Source: Holophagaceae bacterium (GTDB lineage: Bacteria > Acidobacteriota > Holophagae > Holophagales > Holophagaceae). From it: 64,000 bases of DNA. The position numbers and the translations under genes are program-made. The stretch lies in NCBI GenBank assembly GCA_016710635.1, contig JADJVL010000024.1, positions 1 through 64,000 on the forward strand, read 5' to 3'. Shown one piece after another: positions 24,077 to 32,406 of this stretch; within the stretch, counting starts at the first letter, position 1, and each line of letters starts with the position of its first letter. Below the pieces are notes generated by a model. The model worked only from the letters and a program-made list of their open reading frames with translations. It had not been told where the DNA came from and made no database searches.

Positions 24077-27000
24077 ACCTGCGGGCGGCGTGGCTCGGTG
24101 CGTGGCGGCCGCCCTGGCCCATGACCCGGGGCCGGCGCTGGGGCGACCGGGCCTGGGCCCTGGCGGCCATCGCCCAGGCCTGGACCCTGGGGGGCCGGGA
24201 AGGCCGCTGGCCGGTGGCCGCCTGGCGGGGCCAGCGGCCCCTGCCGCCCATGCTCGAAGGCCTGCCGGAGGTGTTCCAGCCCCGGCCTCCGGAAGCCTGG
24301 GTGGCCCTTCTGCGCCACGGCTCCCCCCAGGTGGAGGCCTCCCAGCGGGGCGCGAAGGAGGAGGAACTCACCGGCGCCTGCTGGGCGGCCCTCCTGGAAG
24401 GCGACGGCGAACCCTGGATGGCCCTGGGCAGCGTCCTCCTGGACCTCCCCACCCGGCTGCGCTGGGTCGCCCTGCTGGGCGCCGTGGACGGGACCGGCCG
24501 CCTCCACCTGCCACCCTTCCTGGCGCCCCTGGTCCCCGCGGCCCTGGCGGCCCTGCCCCCGGGCTGGTGGGAACTCCTGCTGTCCCGCATGGACGCCCAG
24601 GGCCGCCTCCTCCCCGCCGGCGATCTGCCCCTCGACCTTCCCTGGCCGGACCTGCAGCCCCACCTGGAACCCCTGGTGCTGGAGTCCCTGCCGGCCTCCC
24701 TCGCGCCCCATGCCGGAAGCCCCTGGCTGCACGCGCTGGGGGACGGCCGCTGGATGCTGGATCCGGCCCTCCGTGCCTGGGGCCGGGGCTGGGGGGCGGC
24801 GCCGGAAGCCCTGGCGGCCCTCGCGCCGACGAATCTGGCCCTGGGCGGGCTTGCGGAGCTGGCCCTGGGCGCTGCGCCCGACGCGGCCTTGGGCGCTGCG
24901 CCCAACACGGCCCTGACCGCCCTGCTGGCGGGCCGGCTGGAACGCCCAGGCCTTCCGGACGGCTGGGAGGCGGCGGTGGCCGCGGACCTCGCCGCGGGGC
25001 CGCGGCCGGACTGCCCGCCGGCTTCGGGACGCCCCACCTGGGACCGCCTGCGGGTGCGCTGGGGCGGCGGACTGCCCGAGCCCGCGCCGGGCTATCCGGC
25101 CTGGGGCTGTCGCGCCCATCCCTGCGCCGATCCCTTCCACTGGATGGCGGAGGGCCAGCGGGCCTTCCGGACCCCGGACCTGGAAGGCGCCCTCTGGGCC
25201 TTCCGCTTCGCCCACGCCCACTTCCGCCGCCTGGGCTCCGCCTTCTGGGCGGAGCGGGCCGCCTCCAACGCCGCCCTCGCGGCCCTCACCTGGGCGGACG
25301 CCGGGGCCTTCCGCTACTTCCGCGCGGAGGCCGGCCCCCTGCCCAGCCCCTACAAGGAGCTGGAGGAGGCCATGCTGGCCGCCTTCGCCGGGGACCAGAA
25401 GACCGCCAAGGCCCGCTGGCGCGGCGTCGCCAAGGCCCATCCGGAGCTGCCGGAGCCCTGGTACGACCTCGGGGGCCTGGCCCTGGAACTGGAGGACCGG
25501 GAGGGCTTGCGGGAGGCCCACGACCACCTGGCGCCTTCGCCCTTCCGGGACATGCTGGCGGCGGCCCTGGAGGGCCGTGACGAGGAGCCGGAGGGCCTCG
25601 ACGCGGAGCTGCGCCTCTCCTGGCGCACCCGGGCCGTCCTGCGGGCGGAGTCCCGGGCCGGGCTGCCCATGGCCGCCTTCTGGGAGGCCTGGCGCGCCTG
25701 CCCCAGCGCGTGGATGTGCCTGGAGGCCGGCCTGCGGGTGCTGGAGGCCCGCCCGGCGGAACGGCGCGGCGACCGTCTGGTGGCCCTGCAGGCCATCGCC
25801 ACAAGGGCCGAATCCGCCCATCACCTGGCGCGCCTGGAGGGGCTCTGGCCCCAGCCCGCCGCCTACCAGGAGCCTGGGCCCCGGGAGGTCCTGGAAGGCT
25901 GGATGGCCCGCCGGGCCGGGGCCGTGTGGCTCGTCCACGGCGGCGCCCCCTGGCCCCTGCTGCTGGGCCGGGGGGCGCCGCCGCCCCTGGGGATGCTCAC
26001 CCGCCTGCGGGCGGAAGGCGCCCTCGCGCCGGTGGAGGCGGAAGGGCTCATCTGGCGCGGCTTCCCTTTGAGTTGGGAGGGCGCGGCGGTGGGCGCCTGC
26101 CTGCTGGGGGAGCTCCCCGGCGCGGTCCCGGACGCCGCCGCGGCCCCGGAGCTGCTGGCGCCGTGGCTGGCGCGGCTCAATCCGCCCCTGCCCCCGGCGC
26201 CCCTGGAGCCCGGCTCGGAGCTGCAGAGCGACGGCAGCGAGCCCATGGCCACGGTGCTGCGGGATCTGGCCCGGGTGGCGCCTTCGCCCCTGCCGGTGCT
26301 GGTGCTGGGCCCCACGGGCTCGGGCAAGGAGCTGGCGGCCCGGCAGCTCCACCGGCAGAGCGGGCGGCCCGGGGCGCTGGTGGCGGTGAACTGCAGCGCC
26401 TTCGCCGAAAGCCTGCTGGAATCCGAGCTCTTCGGGCATGTGAAGGGGGCCTTCACCGGCGCCGACAAGGACCGCCGGGGCGCCATCGAGCAGGCCCAGC
26501 ACGGCACCCTCTTCCTGGACGAGATCGCCGATGTCTCGCCCCGGGTGCAGTCCATGCTGCTGCGGGTGCTCCAGGAGCGGGAGGTGCGCAAGGTGGGCGG
26601 CGAGCAGGCCGTCGCGGTGGACATCCGCGTGGTGGCGGCCACCCACAAGCCCCTGGAAGCCCTCATCGCCCAGGGCGCCTTCCGCCAGGACCTGCTCTTC
26701 CGCCTCCAGGGCGCCGTGCTGCGCATGCCCGGCCTCGCCGAGCGGCGCCACGAATTCCCCCACCTGGTGCCGCGGCTGGTGGCCCGGGCGGCGGAAGGGC
26801 TGGGGCGGCCGGCGCCCTTCCTGGACGCGGGCCTGCCGGAAGCCCTGGCCCGCCTGGACTGGCCCGGCAATGTCCGGGAGCTGCGCCACGCCCTGGACCG
26901 GGCCCTGCTGCGCTGCGGGGAGGGTCCGCTGCGGGCCGCCCACTTCCCCGAGCTCGCCGCCCCGGTCCTGGAATCCCGCCGCTGGAACGAAGCCACCCGC

Positions 27001-27159
27001 GCCTTCCAGCGGGAGCTGCTCCTGGACACCCTGCGCCGCCACGCCTTCAACGCCGCCGAAACCGCAGATGCCCTGGGCCTGGCGCGCCCCGCCATCTACC
27101 TCACCGCGAAGCGCCTGGGCATCGACCTCCTGGCGGAGCGGAATAAATCGAGATCCTAA
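24073..27159 (+). CDS. Sigma-54-dependent activator with very long N-terminal region
   Basis: A 1028-residue regulator. The AAA+ domain has Walker A GPTGSGKE at residues 746-753, the sigma-54-contacting GAFTGA loop at 792-797, Walker B GTLFLDEIADV, and DWPGNVRELRHAL. A Fis-type helix-turn-helix (NAAETADALGLARPAIY) ends the protein. Residues 1 to about 715 form no receiver, GAF or PAS domain that I recognise; they are Trp/Ala/Leu-rich and helical, with a TPR-like part near residues 360-500. A 24-bp direct repeat encodes ALGAAPDA/ALGAAPNT near residues 265-280. ATG 24073 overlaps the aroA stop, so the gene may be translated from the aroA message. Confidence 0.85.
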   Translation: MNLRAAWLGAWRPPWPMTRGRRWGDRAWALAAIAQAWTLGGREGRWPVAAWRGQRPLPPMLEGLPEVFQPRPPEAWVALLRHGSPQVEASQRGAKEEELTGACWAALLEGDGEPWMALGSVLLDLPTRLRWVALLGAVDGTGRLHLPPFLAPLVPAALAALPPGWWELLLSRMDAQGRLLPAGDLPLDLPWPDLQPHLEPLVLESLPASLAPHAGSPWLHALGDGRWMLDPALRAWGRGWGAAPEALAALAPTNLALGGLAELALGAAPDAALGAAPNTALTALLAGRLERPGLPDGWEAAVAADLAAGPRPDCPPASGRPTWDRLRVRWGGGLPEPAPGYPAWGCRAHPCADPFHWMAEGQRAFRTPDLEGALWAFRFAHAHFRRLGSAFWAERAASNAALAALTWADAGAFRYFRAEAGPLPSPYKELEEAMLAAFAGDQKTAKARWRGVAKAHPELPEPWYDLGGLALELEDREGLREAHDHLAPSPFRDMLAAALEGRDEEPEGLDAELRLSWRTRAVLRAESRAGLPMAAFWEAWRACPSAWMCLEAGLRVLEARPAERRGDRLVALQAIATRAESAHHLARLEGLWPQPAAYQEPGPREVLEGWMARRAGAVWLVHGGAPWPLLLGRGAPPPLGMLTRLRAEGALAPVEAEGLIWRGFPLSWEGAAVGACLLGELPGAVPDAAAAPELLAPWLARLNPPLPPAPLEPGSELQSDGSEPMATVLRDLARVAPSPLPVLVLGPTGSGKELAARQLHRQSGRPGALVAVNCSAFAESLLESELFGHVKGAFTGADKDRRGAIEQAQHGTLFLDEIADVSPRVQSMLLRVLQEREVRKVGGEQAVAVDIRVVAATHKPLEALIAQGAFRQDLLFRLQGAVLRMPGLAERRHEFPHLVPRLVARAAEGLGRPAPFLDAGLPEALARLDWPGNVRELRHALDRALLRCGEGPLRAAHFPELAAPVLESRRWNEATRAFQRELLLDTLRRHAFNAAETADALGLARPAIYLTAKRLGIDLLAERNKSRS

Positions 27160-27279
27160 TGACTGGTGGTATTTTCTCGATAAAACTTTCTGGAATTTGC
27201 ACGGTTGTTGTGGTGGGAAAGGAAGACTCGGCCGTATGCATGGCAACTCTTCGACAACTCAGTTCTTAAGGGAGGACCT

Positions 27280-27673
27280 GTGCGCCCGGTCCGTCTGACC
27301 CGTCTTTCCTTTGCGGTGGTTGCGTGCGCGGGCTCCCTCGAAGCCCAAGTCACGACGCCGCGGGTCCTTAGCGCCTCGGTGGATCCGGGGCTGACGACGG
27401 TGACCTTCAACGGCTAGTGGTTCGGCGCCGGCGCCCTGCCCATCAAGGCCACCCTCAACGACCTCAACCTTTCGCCCTTGAGCTATTCCACCGGCCCGCC
27501 CCAGTCCTTCACCGCGCCGCTGCCGCCGGGCATCTGGCTGCCGGGCTCCTACGTCCTCCGCGCCACGACGAGCAGCGGCATCGTGTACACCTTGGAACTG
27601 GTCGTCGGCGCCGTCGGGCCGCAGGGCGCGCAGGGCTTCCAAGGAACCCGGGGAACCCAGGGGTTCCAAGGGC
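27280..27673 (+). pseudogene. 5' remnant of a collagen-like TIG-domain exported protein
   Basis: A GTG at 27280 after a strong GGGAGG site starts a signal peptide (RLTRLSFAVVACAGSLEAQ) and an IPT/TIG-like domain. The frame is stopped by TAG at 27415-27417 (TVTFNG-stop-WFGAG) but continues unbroken beyond it (PIKATLNDLNLSPLSYSTG, GSYVLRATTSSGIVYTLEL). Six Gly-X-Y collagen-like triplets (GPQGAQGFQGTRGTQGFQG) then begin at 27616. The collagen region ends abruptly where a methyltransferase fragment starts. The stop and the missing 3' part indicate a decayed gene. Confidence 0.7.
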
Positions 27674-27903
27674 GGCGCTTTCCAGGATCCGACCCACATC
27701 AGCTTCTGGAACCAGCATTCGTTCCTCTACTACACCCGCGCCGAAGTGGCGAAATACATCGACACCCCCGTGCGTTTCCAGGCCGTGCGATTGTTCACCT
27801 ACTTCCCCTCCGAGTGGCACCAAACCTGAAAATCCCCTACGCCATCGCCCACCTCGCCGCCCTCAGGGACGGTGGCCGGCTGCCCGGGTTGATCGAGATC
27901 TGA
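27671..27903 (+). pseudogene. 3' remnant of a SAM-dependent methyltransferase
   Basis: In a different frame from the collagen-like remnant the translation reads GGAFQDPTHISFWNQHSFLY and on to FQAVRLFTYFPSEWHQ. The GAFQDPTH...FWN...F.YYT pattern is the C-terminal part of methyltransferases common in polysaccharide loci. After one missing base near 27,825 it resumes in another frame (NLKIPYAIAHLAALRDGGRL) to TGA 27903. The catalytic N-terminal domain with the SAM site is absent, so this is a fragment. It is fused to the collagen-like remnant without spacer. Confidence 0.6.
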
Positions 27904-27929
27904 ACCTGTTCGGCCTGGCGGTCCGGTCG

Positions 27930-28019
27930 AGGTCAACGGCAGCCGGGCAGCGAGCTGCCGGGCAAGCACGGTGACACGCAGCCCCGGCGCAGCCTCGCCG
28001 ACGGAAGGTCGTTGACCTT
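27930..28019 (-). repeat. Structured repeat, copy A
   Basis: The element is bounded by an inverted pair, AGGTCAACG at the left and CGTTGACCT at the right. An internal near-palindrome, GCCGGGCAGC/GCTGCCGGGC, forms a stem-loop. The first ~30 bases and the last ~25 (GGTCGTTGACCTTGaAACAGGCA type) match copy B almost exactly, while the middle varies. A second stem-loop (arms TTGTCGTATTTCGC and GCGAAATGCGGCAA) lies 20 bp beyond, at about 28,037-28,070. No coding potential was recognised. Confidence 0.65.
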
Positions 28020-28238
28020 GAAACAGGCACACAGGGTTGTCGTATTTCGCGCCCTTTGCGAAATGCGGCAAGCCTGCGTACTGGCAAGCGAAGCGCGGCA
28101 GGACCATGAGGGGTGCCTCGACCGGGCGCGGACGCAACGGTGGTTGAAGGGGAGGAGCAAAACCAGATCCCGGCCCACCTCGCTGGATCGGCCTGGAGAC
28201 CCTCGTTCCGATTCAGCCTCGCGCGCTATCGCTTGCGG

Positions 28239-28293
28239 GCACCCTTCCAAGACAAGGTTTGCAGACTGCGCAAACCTCGCCTTGAAAGGGTGC
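28239..28293. repeat. 24-bp inverted repeat (stem-loop)
   Basis: Arms at 28239-28262 and 28270-28293 pair over 24 positions with three mismatches around a 7-base loop (agactgc). The outer bases are GCACCC/GGGTGC and the inner ones GGTTTGC/GCAAACC. It lies 8 bp before repeat copy B. There is no T-run on either side, so it is unlikely to be a simple terminator. Confidence 0.7.
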
Positions 28294-28300
28294 TCTGTTC

Positions 28301-28396
28301 AAAGTCAACGGCAGCCGGGCAGCTAGCTGCCGGCCCAAAGCGCACGACGCGCAGCACTCGCTTGGCCTCTCCGATGGAGAGAGGGTCGTTGACCTT
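28301..28396 (-). repeat. Structured repeat, copy B
   Basis: Second copy of the element at 27,930, in the same orientation. It starts with AAGTCAACGGCAGCCGGGCA and ends with GTCGTTGACCTT then gGAAACAGGCA. The internal stem GCCGGGCAGC-TA-GCTGCCGGC is nearly perfect. The middle differs from copy A in length and sequence. It ends 22 bp before the rmlB stop codon, so it would sit in the 3' untranslated part of the rml transcript. Confidence 0.65.
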
Positions 28397-28418
28397 GGAA
28401 ACAGGCAACCGCTTATCG

Positions 28419-29402
28419 TCAGGAACCGTTCCGCCCCAGATACCACGCCACCGTGCGGCCCAGCCCATCCTCGAACTCCGTCTCCGCCCGCCACCCGAGT
28501 TCGGCCTCCACCTTCCCCGCTTCAATCGCGTACCGCCGGTCATGCCCGGCACGATCAGGAACGAAGGTGAGCAGCTTCCGGGAGGTCCCGCGGCTGCGAC
28601 CGAGGGCGTCGTCCACAAGGTCGGCGAGGAGGTGGAGGAGGTCCAGGTTGCGCCACTCGTTGCCGCCGCCGAGGTTGTAGGTCTCGCCTTGGCTCCCGTG
28701 ATCGAGCACCTGCATCAGGCCGGCGCAGTGGTCTTCCACGAAGAGCCAGTCCCGCACATTGAGGCCGTCGCCGTAGACCGGCACCGGCTCGCCGGCGGCC
28801 ATGCGCGAGATCGCCAGGGGGATGAGCTTTTCCCGGTGCTGGCGGGGGCCGTAGTTGTTCGAGCAGTTGGTGGTGACCGCGTCCAGGCCGTAGGTGTGCA
28901 CGAAGGCCCGCACCAGGTGGTCGCTGGCGGCCTTCGAGGCGCTGTAGGGACTGTTGGGCCGGTAGGGCGTGTCCTCCCGGAACAGGCCCGTCGCGCCCAG
29001 GGAGCCGTAGACCTCGTCGGTGCTCACGTGCAGGAAGCGGCAGCCCGCCTGCCCCACCCACACCGCCCGCGCCGCCTCCAGCAGGGCGAAGGTGCCCAGC
29101 ACATTGGTCTGGATGAAGGCCGCCGGGCCGGTGATGCTGCGGTCCACATGGCTTTCCGCGGCGAGGTGCAGCACCCGGCGGATGCCGTGGCGCTCCAGCA
29201 GCGATTGCACCAGGGCCTGGTCCTGGATGTCGCCTGGCACCAGCTCCACCCCGTCGAGGCCGTCGAGCTGGGAAGGGTCAGCCGCGTAGGTCAGCAGGTC
29301 CAGCACCACGATCCGGTCCGCCGGGCGCGCCCCGCGCCAGCGGTGCACCAGGTTCGAGCCGATGAAGCCCGCGCCGCCGGTGATGAGCAGGGTTTCCGCC
29401 AT
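28419..29402 (-). CDS. rmlB: dTDP-glucose 4,6-dehydratase
   Basis: Second step of dTDP-L-rhamnose synthesis, NAD+-dependent. The 327-residue protein has the Rossmann motif GGAGFIGS at residues 9-16, HLAAESHVDRSI, the catalytic STDEVYG and YSASKAASDHLV, then TNCSNNYGPRQHREKLIP. All RmlB landmarks are present. It is the last gene of the minus-strand rmlA-rmlC-rmlD-rmlB run; its ATG at 29402 is two bases from the rmlD stop. Confidence 0.95.
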   Translation of the reverse strand: MAETLLITGGAGFIGSNLVHRWRGARPADRIVVLDLLTYAADPSQLDGLDGVELVPGDIQDQALVQSLLERHGIRRVLHLAAESHVDRSITGPAAFIQTNVLGTFALLEAARAVWVGQAGCRFLHVSTDEVYGSLGATGLFREDTPYRPNSPYSASKAASDHLVRAFVHTYGLDAVTTNCSNNYGPRQHREKLIPLAISRMAAGEPVPVYGDGLNVRDWLFVEDHCAGLMQVLDHGSQGETYNLGGGNEWRNLDLLHLLADLVDDALGRSRGTSRKLLTFVPDRAGHDRRYAIEAGKVEAELGWRAETEFEDGLGRTVAWYLGRNGS

Positions 29403-29404
29403 GG

Positions 29405-30268
29405 TCAGGCCTCCGGGGACCGGGAAGGCGCGTCCAGCAGGGGATCCGCCAGGACTTCCGCCAGGGCCTCCTCCCAGTCCGGCATCGCGTCGGCGCCCAG
29501 GCTGCGGCGGTGCGCGTTGCAGAGCACCGAATAGGCCGGGCGCGGGGCCGCCGCCGGGTAGTCCGCGGTGGCGCAGGCGGTGAGGTCTGGGTTGAGGCCC
29601 CGCTGGCGGAAGATCTCCGCGGCGAAGCCGTGCCAGGTGGTCTCGCCGCCGCAGGTCGCGTGGACGAGCCCTTCCCAGCCCCCGTCCACGGCGAGCCGCA
29701 GCTGTCGCGCCAGGGCCCGGCAGCTCGTGGGCGTCCCCCGCTGGTCCGCCACCACCCGCAGGCTGCGGCCCTCCCCGGCGGCCCGCAGCATCGTGCGCAG
29801 GAAGTTGCGGCCCCAGGCTTCGAAGAGCCAGCCCGTGCGCACGATCAGGTGCCGCGGCGCCCGGCGGGCCCGCACTTCCCCTTCAAGCTTGGTGCGGCCG
29901 TACACCGTGGCCGGGCCCGTCGGGTCCGCCTCCCGGTAGGGCCGCGTCGCCAGGCCATCGAAGACATAGTCGGTGCTCACTTGCACCAGCAGGGCGCCGG
30001 AGGCCGCGCAGCCCTCGGCGAGATGTCCCACGGCCTCGGCGTTCACCCGGAAGGCGAGGTCCGGCTGGGTCTCGCAGAGGTCCACACCGGTGTGGGCGCC
30101 GGCGTTCAGCACGACCTGGGGCCGGTGCGCCCGCAGGGCCGCGGCGAGGGCGGCGGGGTCGGCCAGGTCCAGGGCCGCATGATCCAGGCACGCGAGGTCG
30201 CGGTCCGCGAAGGCCCCTTGCAGCGCGCGGGCCAGCTGGCCGGAGCCGCCGGTAAGGAGGATCCTCAT
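29405..30268 (-). CDS. rmlD: dTDP-4-dehydrorhamnose reductase
   Basis: Final NAD(P)H-dependent reduction to dTDP-L-rhamnose. The 287-residue protein has GGSGQLARAL at residues 7-16, VVLNAGAHTGVDLCE, VSTDYVFDG and the catalytic YGRTKLEGE, then RTGWLFEAWGRNFLRTM. ATG 30268 overlaps the rmlC stop by 4 bp (ATGA), which fixes the start. Length and motifs are standard. Confidence 0.93.
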   Translation of the reverse strand: MRILLTGGSGQLARALQGAFADRDLACLDHAALDLADPAALAAALRAHRPQVVLNAGAHTGVDLCETQPDLAFRVNAEAVGHLAEGCAASGALLVQVSTDYVFDGLATRPYREADPTGPATVYGRTKLEGEVRARRAPRHLIVRTGWLFEAWGRNFLRTMLRAAGEGRSLRVVADQRGTPTSCRALARQLRLAVDGGWEGLVHATCGGETTWHGFAAEIFRQRGLNPDLTACATADYPAAAPRPAYSVLCNAHRRSLGADAMPDWEEALAEVLADPLLDAPSRSPEA

Positions 30269-30768
30269 GCCCGGGGGGCCCGCCGGGCCAGCTCGTCCAG
30301 GACGAAGGGATTGGCGGGGTCGTCCTCGTGGCGCAGCTCGTCGATGGGGTCCTTGCGGCCTGCGCCCATGAAGAGCCGGTTGGGGCAGTTGAGGACCAGG
30401 CCGGGGTCGTGGGACACGCAGCGGTAGCAGTGGACCACGCCCTTCGGGACCAGGATGGAGCCGGGATGGTTGGCCCCCATCATCACTTCCATCCGGTTGC
30501 CGAAGGTTGGACTGGCGGCCCGGTTGTCCCAGAGGGTGACCTTGAAGTCTCCGGGGCCGAACCAGCAGAACAGGTCCGCCTGGTCCACGTGCTCGTGGGG
30601 ACCCCGCAGCACGCCGGGCAGGGTGAGGGAGGCATAGGTCATGGCGGGGTGGAACTCGGCGGCCACTTCGTCGTGGCGGAAGAGCTCCACCAGCCAACCC
30701 CGCTCGTCGAGGAACTTGCGGAAGGGAGTGAGGACGACGCCCTCGATGGGGCCCTTGGCGAAGGTCAT
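30265..30768 (-). CDS. rmlC: dTDP-4-dehydrorhamnose 3,5-epimerase family protein
   Basis: Cupin-fold epimerase of 167 residues. Recognisable parts are the start IEGVVLTPFRKFLDERGWLVELF, the His-bearing TLPGVLRGPHEHVDQADLF, and VPKGVVHCYRCVS. The usual RmlC active-site text RGLHYQ is replaced by RGPHEH, so this is a divergent member; its position between rmlA and rmlD supports the epimerase role. It starts one base after the rmlA stop and overlaps rmlD by 4 bp. Confidence 0.8.
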   Translation of the reverse strand: MTFAKGPIEGVVLTPFRKFLDERGWLVELFRHDEVAAEFHPAMTYASLTLPGVLRGPHEHVDQADLFCWFGPGDFKVTLWDNRAASPTFGNRMEVMMGANHPGSILVPKGVVHCYRCVSHDPGLVLNCPNRLFMGAGRKDPIDELRHEDDPANPFVLDELARRAPRA

Positions 30769-30769
30769 G

Positions 30770-31558
30770 TCAGAGCTTCCGTTCGATGTGGGGAAAGGGG
30801 ACCTGGTCGTCCGCGGCGACATCCGCGGCGACATCGTCGGCAGCTTGGGCGGCGACCAGGGCATTGGCGTGGGCTAGGCTGGGGAAGGTGCCCGCGTCGG
30901 TCCACCAGCCCCGGAAGGTGCCGAAGCTGAGTTCGCCCCGGGAAATATAGGCGTTGTTCACGTCGGTGATCTCCAGCTCGCCCCGGCCCGAAGGCCGCAC
31001 GCCCCGGATGATGTCGAAGACCGCGCCGTCGTAGAAGTAGATGCCGGTCACCGCCAGGCTGGATTTGGGCGCCGCGGGCTTTTCCTCCACCGCCACCACC
31101 CGGCCGTCCCGCACCTCCGCCACGCCGTAGCGCTGGGGATCCGCCACCTTCTTGAGGAGGATCCGCGCGCCTCGGCCCTGGGCCCGGAACGCGGCGGCCT
31201 CGGCGTCCAGCGCGTCCTGGAAGATGTTGTCGCCAAGGATCACGCACAGCGGGCCGCCTCCGGCGAAGTTCTCCGCGAGCCCCAGGGCCTGGGCGATGCC
31301 CCCGGCCTCGTCCTGCACCTTGTAGGTGAAGCGGCAGCCGAAATCCTTGCCCGAGCCCATGAGCCCCACCACGTCGCCCATGTGCTCCGTTCCCGTGACG
31401 ATGAGGATCTCCTCGATCCCCGCCTGCTTCAGCTTCCACAGGGGATGCCAGATCATCGGCGCCAGGCCCACCGGCAGCAGGTGCTTGTTGGTCACCTTCG
31501 TCAGTGGAAACAGGCGCGAGCCCGTACCGCCCGCCAGCACCACGCCTTTGAGATCCAT
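30770..31558 (-). CDS. rmlA: Glucose-1-phosphate thymidylyltransferase
   Basis: Makes dTDP-glucose from dTTP and glucose-1-phosphate, opening the rhamnose pathway. The 262-residue protein has the signature GVVLAGGTGSRLFPLTKVTN and KHLLPVG near the N-terminus, CVILGDNIFQDAL, and GYGVAEV-type YGVAEVRDG with EEKP. It is shorter than classical RmlA (about 290) and belongs to the short StrD-like type. Near the C-terminus a small duplication gives DDVAADVAADD. ATG 31558 is used. The upstream genes are two glycosyltransferases on the same strand. Confidence 0.88.
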   Translation of the reverse strand: MDLKGVVLAGGTGSRLFPLTKVTNKHLLPVGLAPMIWHPLWKLKQAGIEEILIVTGTEHMGDVVGLMGSGKDFGCRFTYKVQDEAGGIAQALGLAENFAGGGPLCVILGDNIFQDALDAEAAAFRAQGRGARILLKKVADPQRYGVAEVRDGRVVAVEEKPAAPKSSLAVTGIYFYDGAVFDIIRGVRPSGRGELEITDVNNAYISRGELSFGTFRGWWTDAGTFPSLAHANALVAAQAADDVAADVAADDQVPFPHIERKL

Positions 31559-31641
31559 TCCCGTCCCCCGCGGCGGCGTTGCGCCGGCTTGTGCGATTGT
31601 TCCACAGGTGGCCGGGCCCGCCGCGCTTTCCGGGCGCCGGT

Positions 31642-32394
31642 TCAGCGCCCCGGCAGCGGCCGCCCGAGGGCCATGTGGGCGAGCTTGAGGTTGCCCCGCA
31701 CCCGGGGCCGCTCCCCAGCCGGCAGGCTGGAGCCCGACATGAGCTTCGCGCACAGGGACCGGGCCTCCTCGTCCTGGACCGCGTCGAGGCAGCTCTGGGC
31801 GTAGTAGAACCAGTAGCGGGTGTTCTGCGGCTCCCGTGCCAAGGCTTGTCGGAACAGTTCGGCGTCCTTGCCGGCCTTCTGCGGGTCCCGGCTCCGGGCC
31901 CCTTCCGCCCGGGCGAGGATGCGGGGACCAGCCAGCAGGGAGGTGGTGATGGGCCGGTCGCAGGTCAATTACTCGTGGAGCACGCCTTCGTAGCGCCAGG
32001 GCAGGCGGGTGGCGGTGAGGAAGGTGCGCTGGTGGGTCCGCAGGCCGTGGGGGAAGGCGATGATGAGGTTGTAGGCGTCCGCGTCCAGGCGCGGCAGGGA
32101 CTTGGGGCCGGCGTTCACCTTCTCTTCATCGGCGTCGATGAAGAGAAGGTAGTCCTCGCCCTTGCCCGCCATGGCGATGGCTTCGGTGCGGTTGTGGCCG
32201 AAGTCCACCCAGGGCCGCTCGTGGAGCTCGCCGGGGAGGTCCGCCAGCACGCGGCGTACCATCTCCTGGGTGCCGTCGGTGCTGCCGGTGTCCACGATGG
32301 TCCAGGCGTCGATGACCGGGAGCACCGAGCGCAGGCAGCGCTCGATGACGGGCGCTTCGTCGCGGACGATCATGTTCAGGCGGACGGTGGTCAT
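31642..32394 (-). pseudogene. Glycosyltransferase family 2, interrupted by an in-frame stop
   Basis: The first 141 codons (from ATG 32394) encode a GT2-type glycosyltransferase: MTTVRLNMIVRDEAPVIERC, VDTGSTDGTQEMV, RPWVDFGHNRTEAI and the DxD-like FIDADEE. A TAA at 31969-31971 follows GVLHE; in the tandem paralogue upstream the same place reads GVLHEYLDC. The frame continues intact after the stop (TCDRPI, then ARAEGARSRDPQKAGKDAEL) to 31642 and matches the paralogue again. Compared with it, about 110 residues of the TPR part are also missing. Either a nonsense mutation of a Tyr codon or a base-call error explains the stop. Confidence 0.75.
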
Positions 32395-32406
32395 GGGGGC
32401 GCCGGC

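Noticed and set aside
23395..27246. 1283-codon open frame antisense to aroA and the sigma-54 gene
   Set aside because: No motifs, low-complexity composition, and the opposite strand carries two clear genes.
27160..27279. Sigma-54 promoter after the sigma-54 activator gene
   Set aside because: TGGCAACTC resembles the -24 box, but no GC at the right spacing follows.
27930..28396. Integron attC sites
   Set aside because: GTCAAC/GTTGAC ends recall attC core boxes but do not match GTTRRRY exactly and no integrase is in the window; kept only as a hypothesis.
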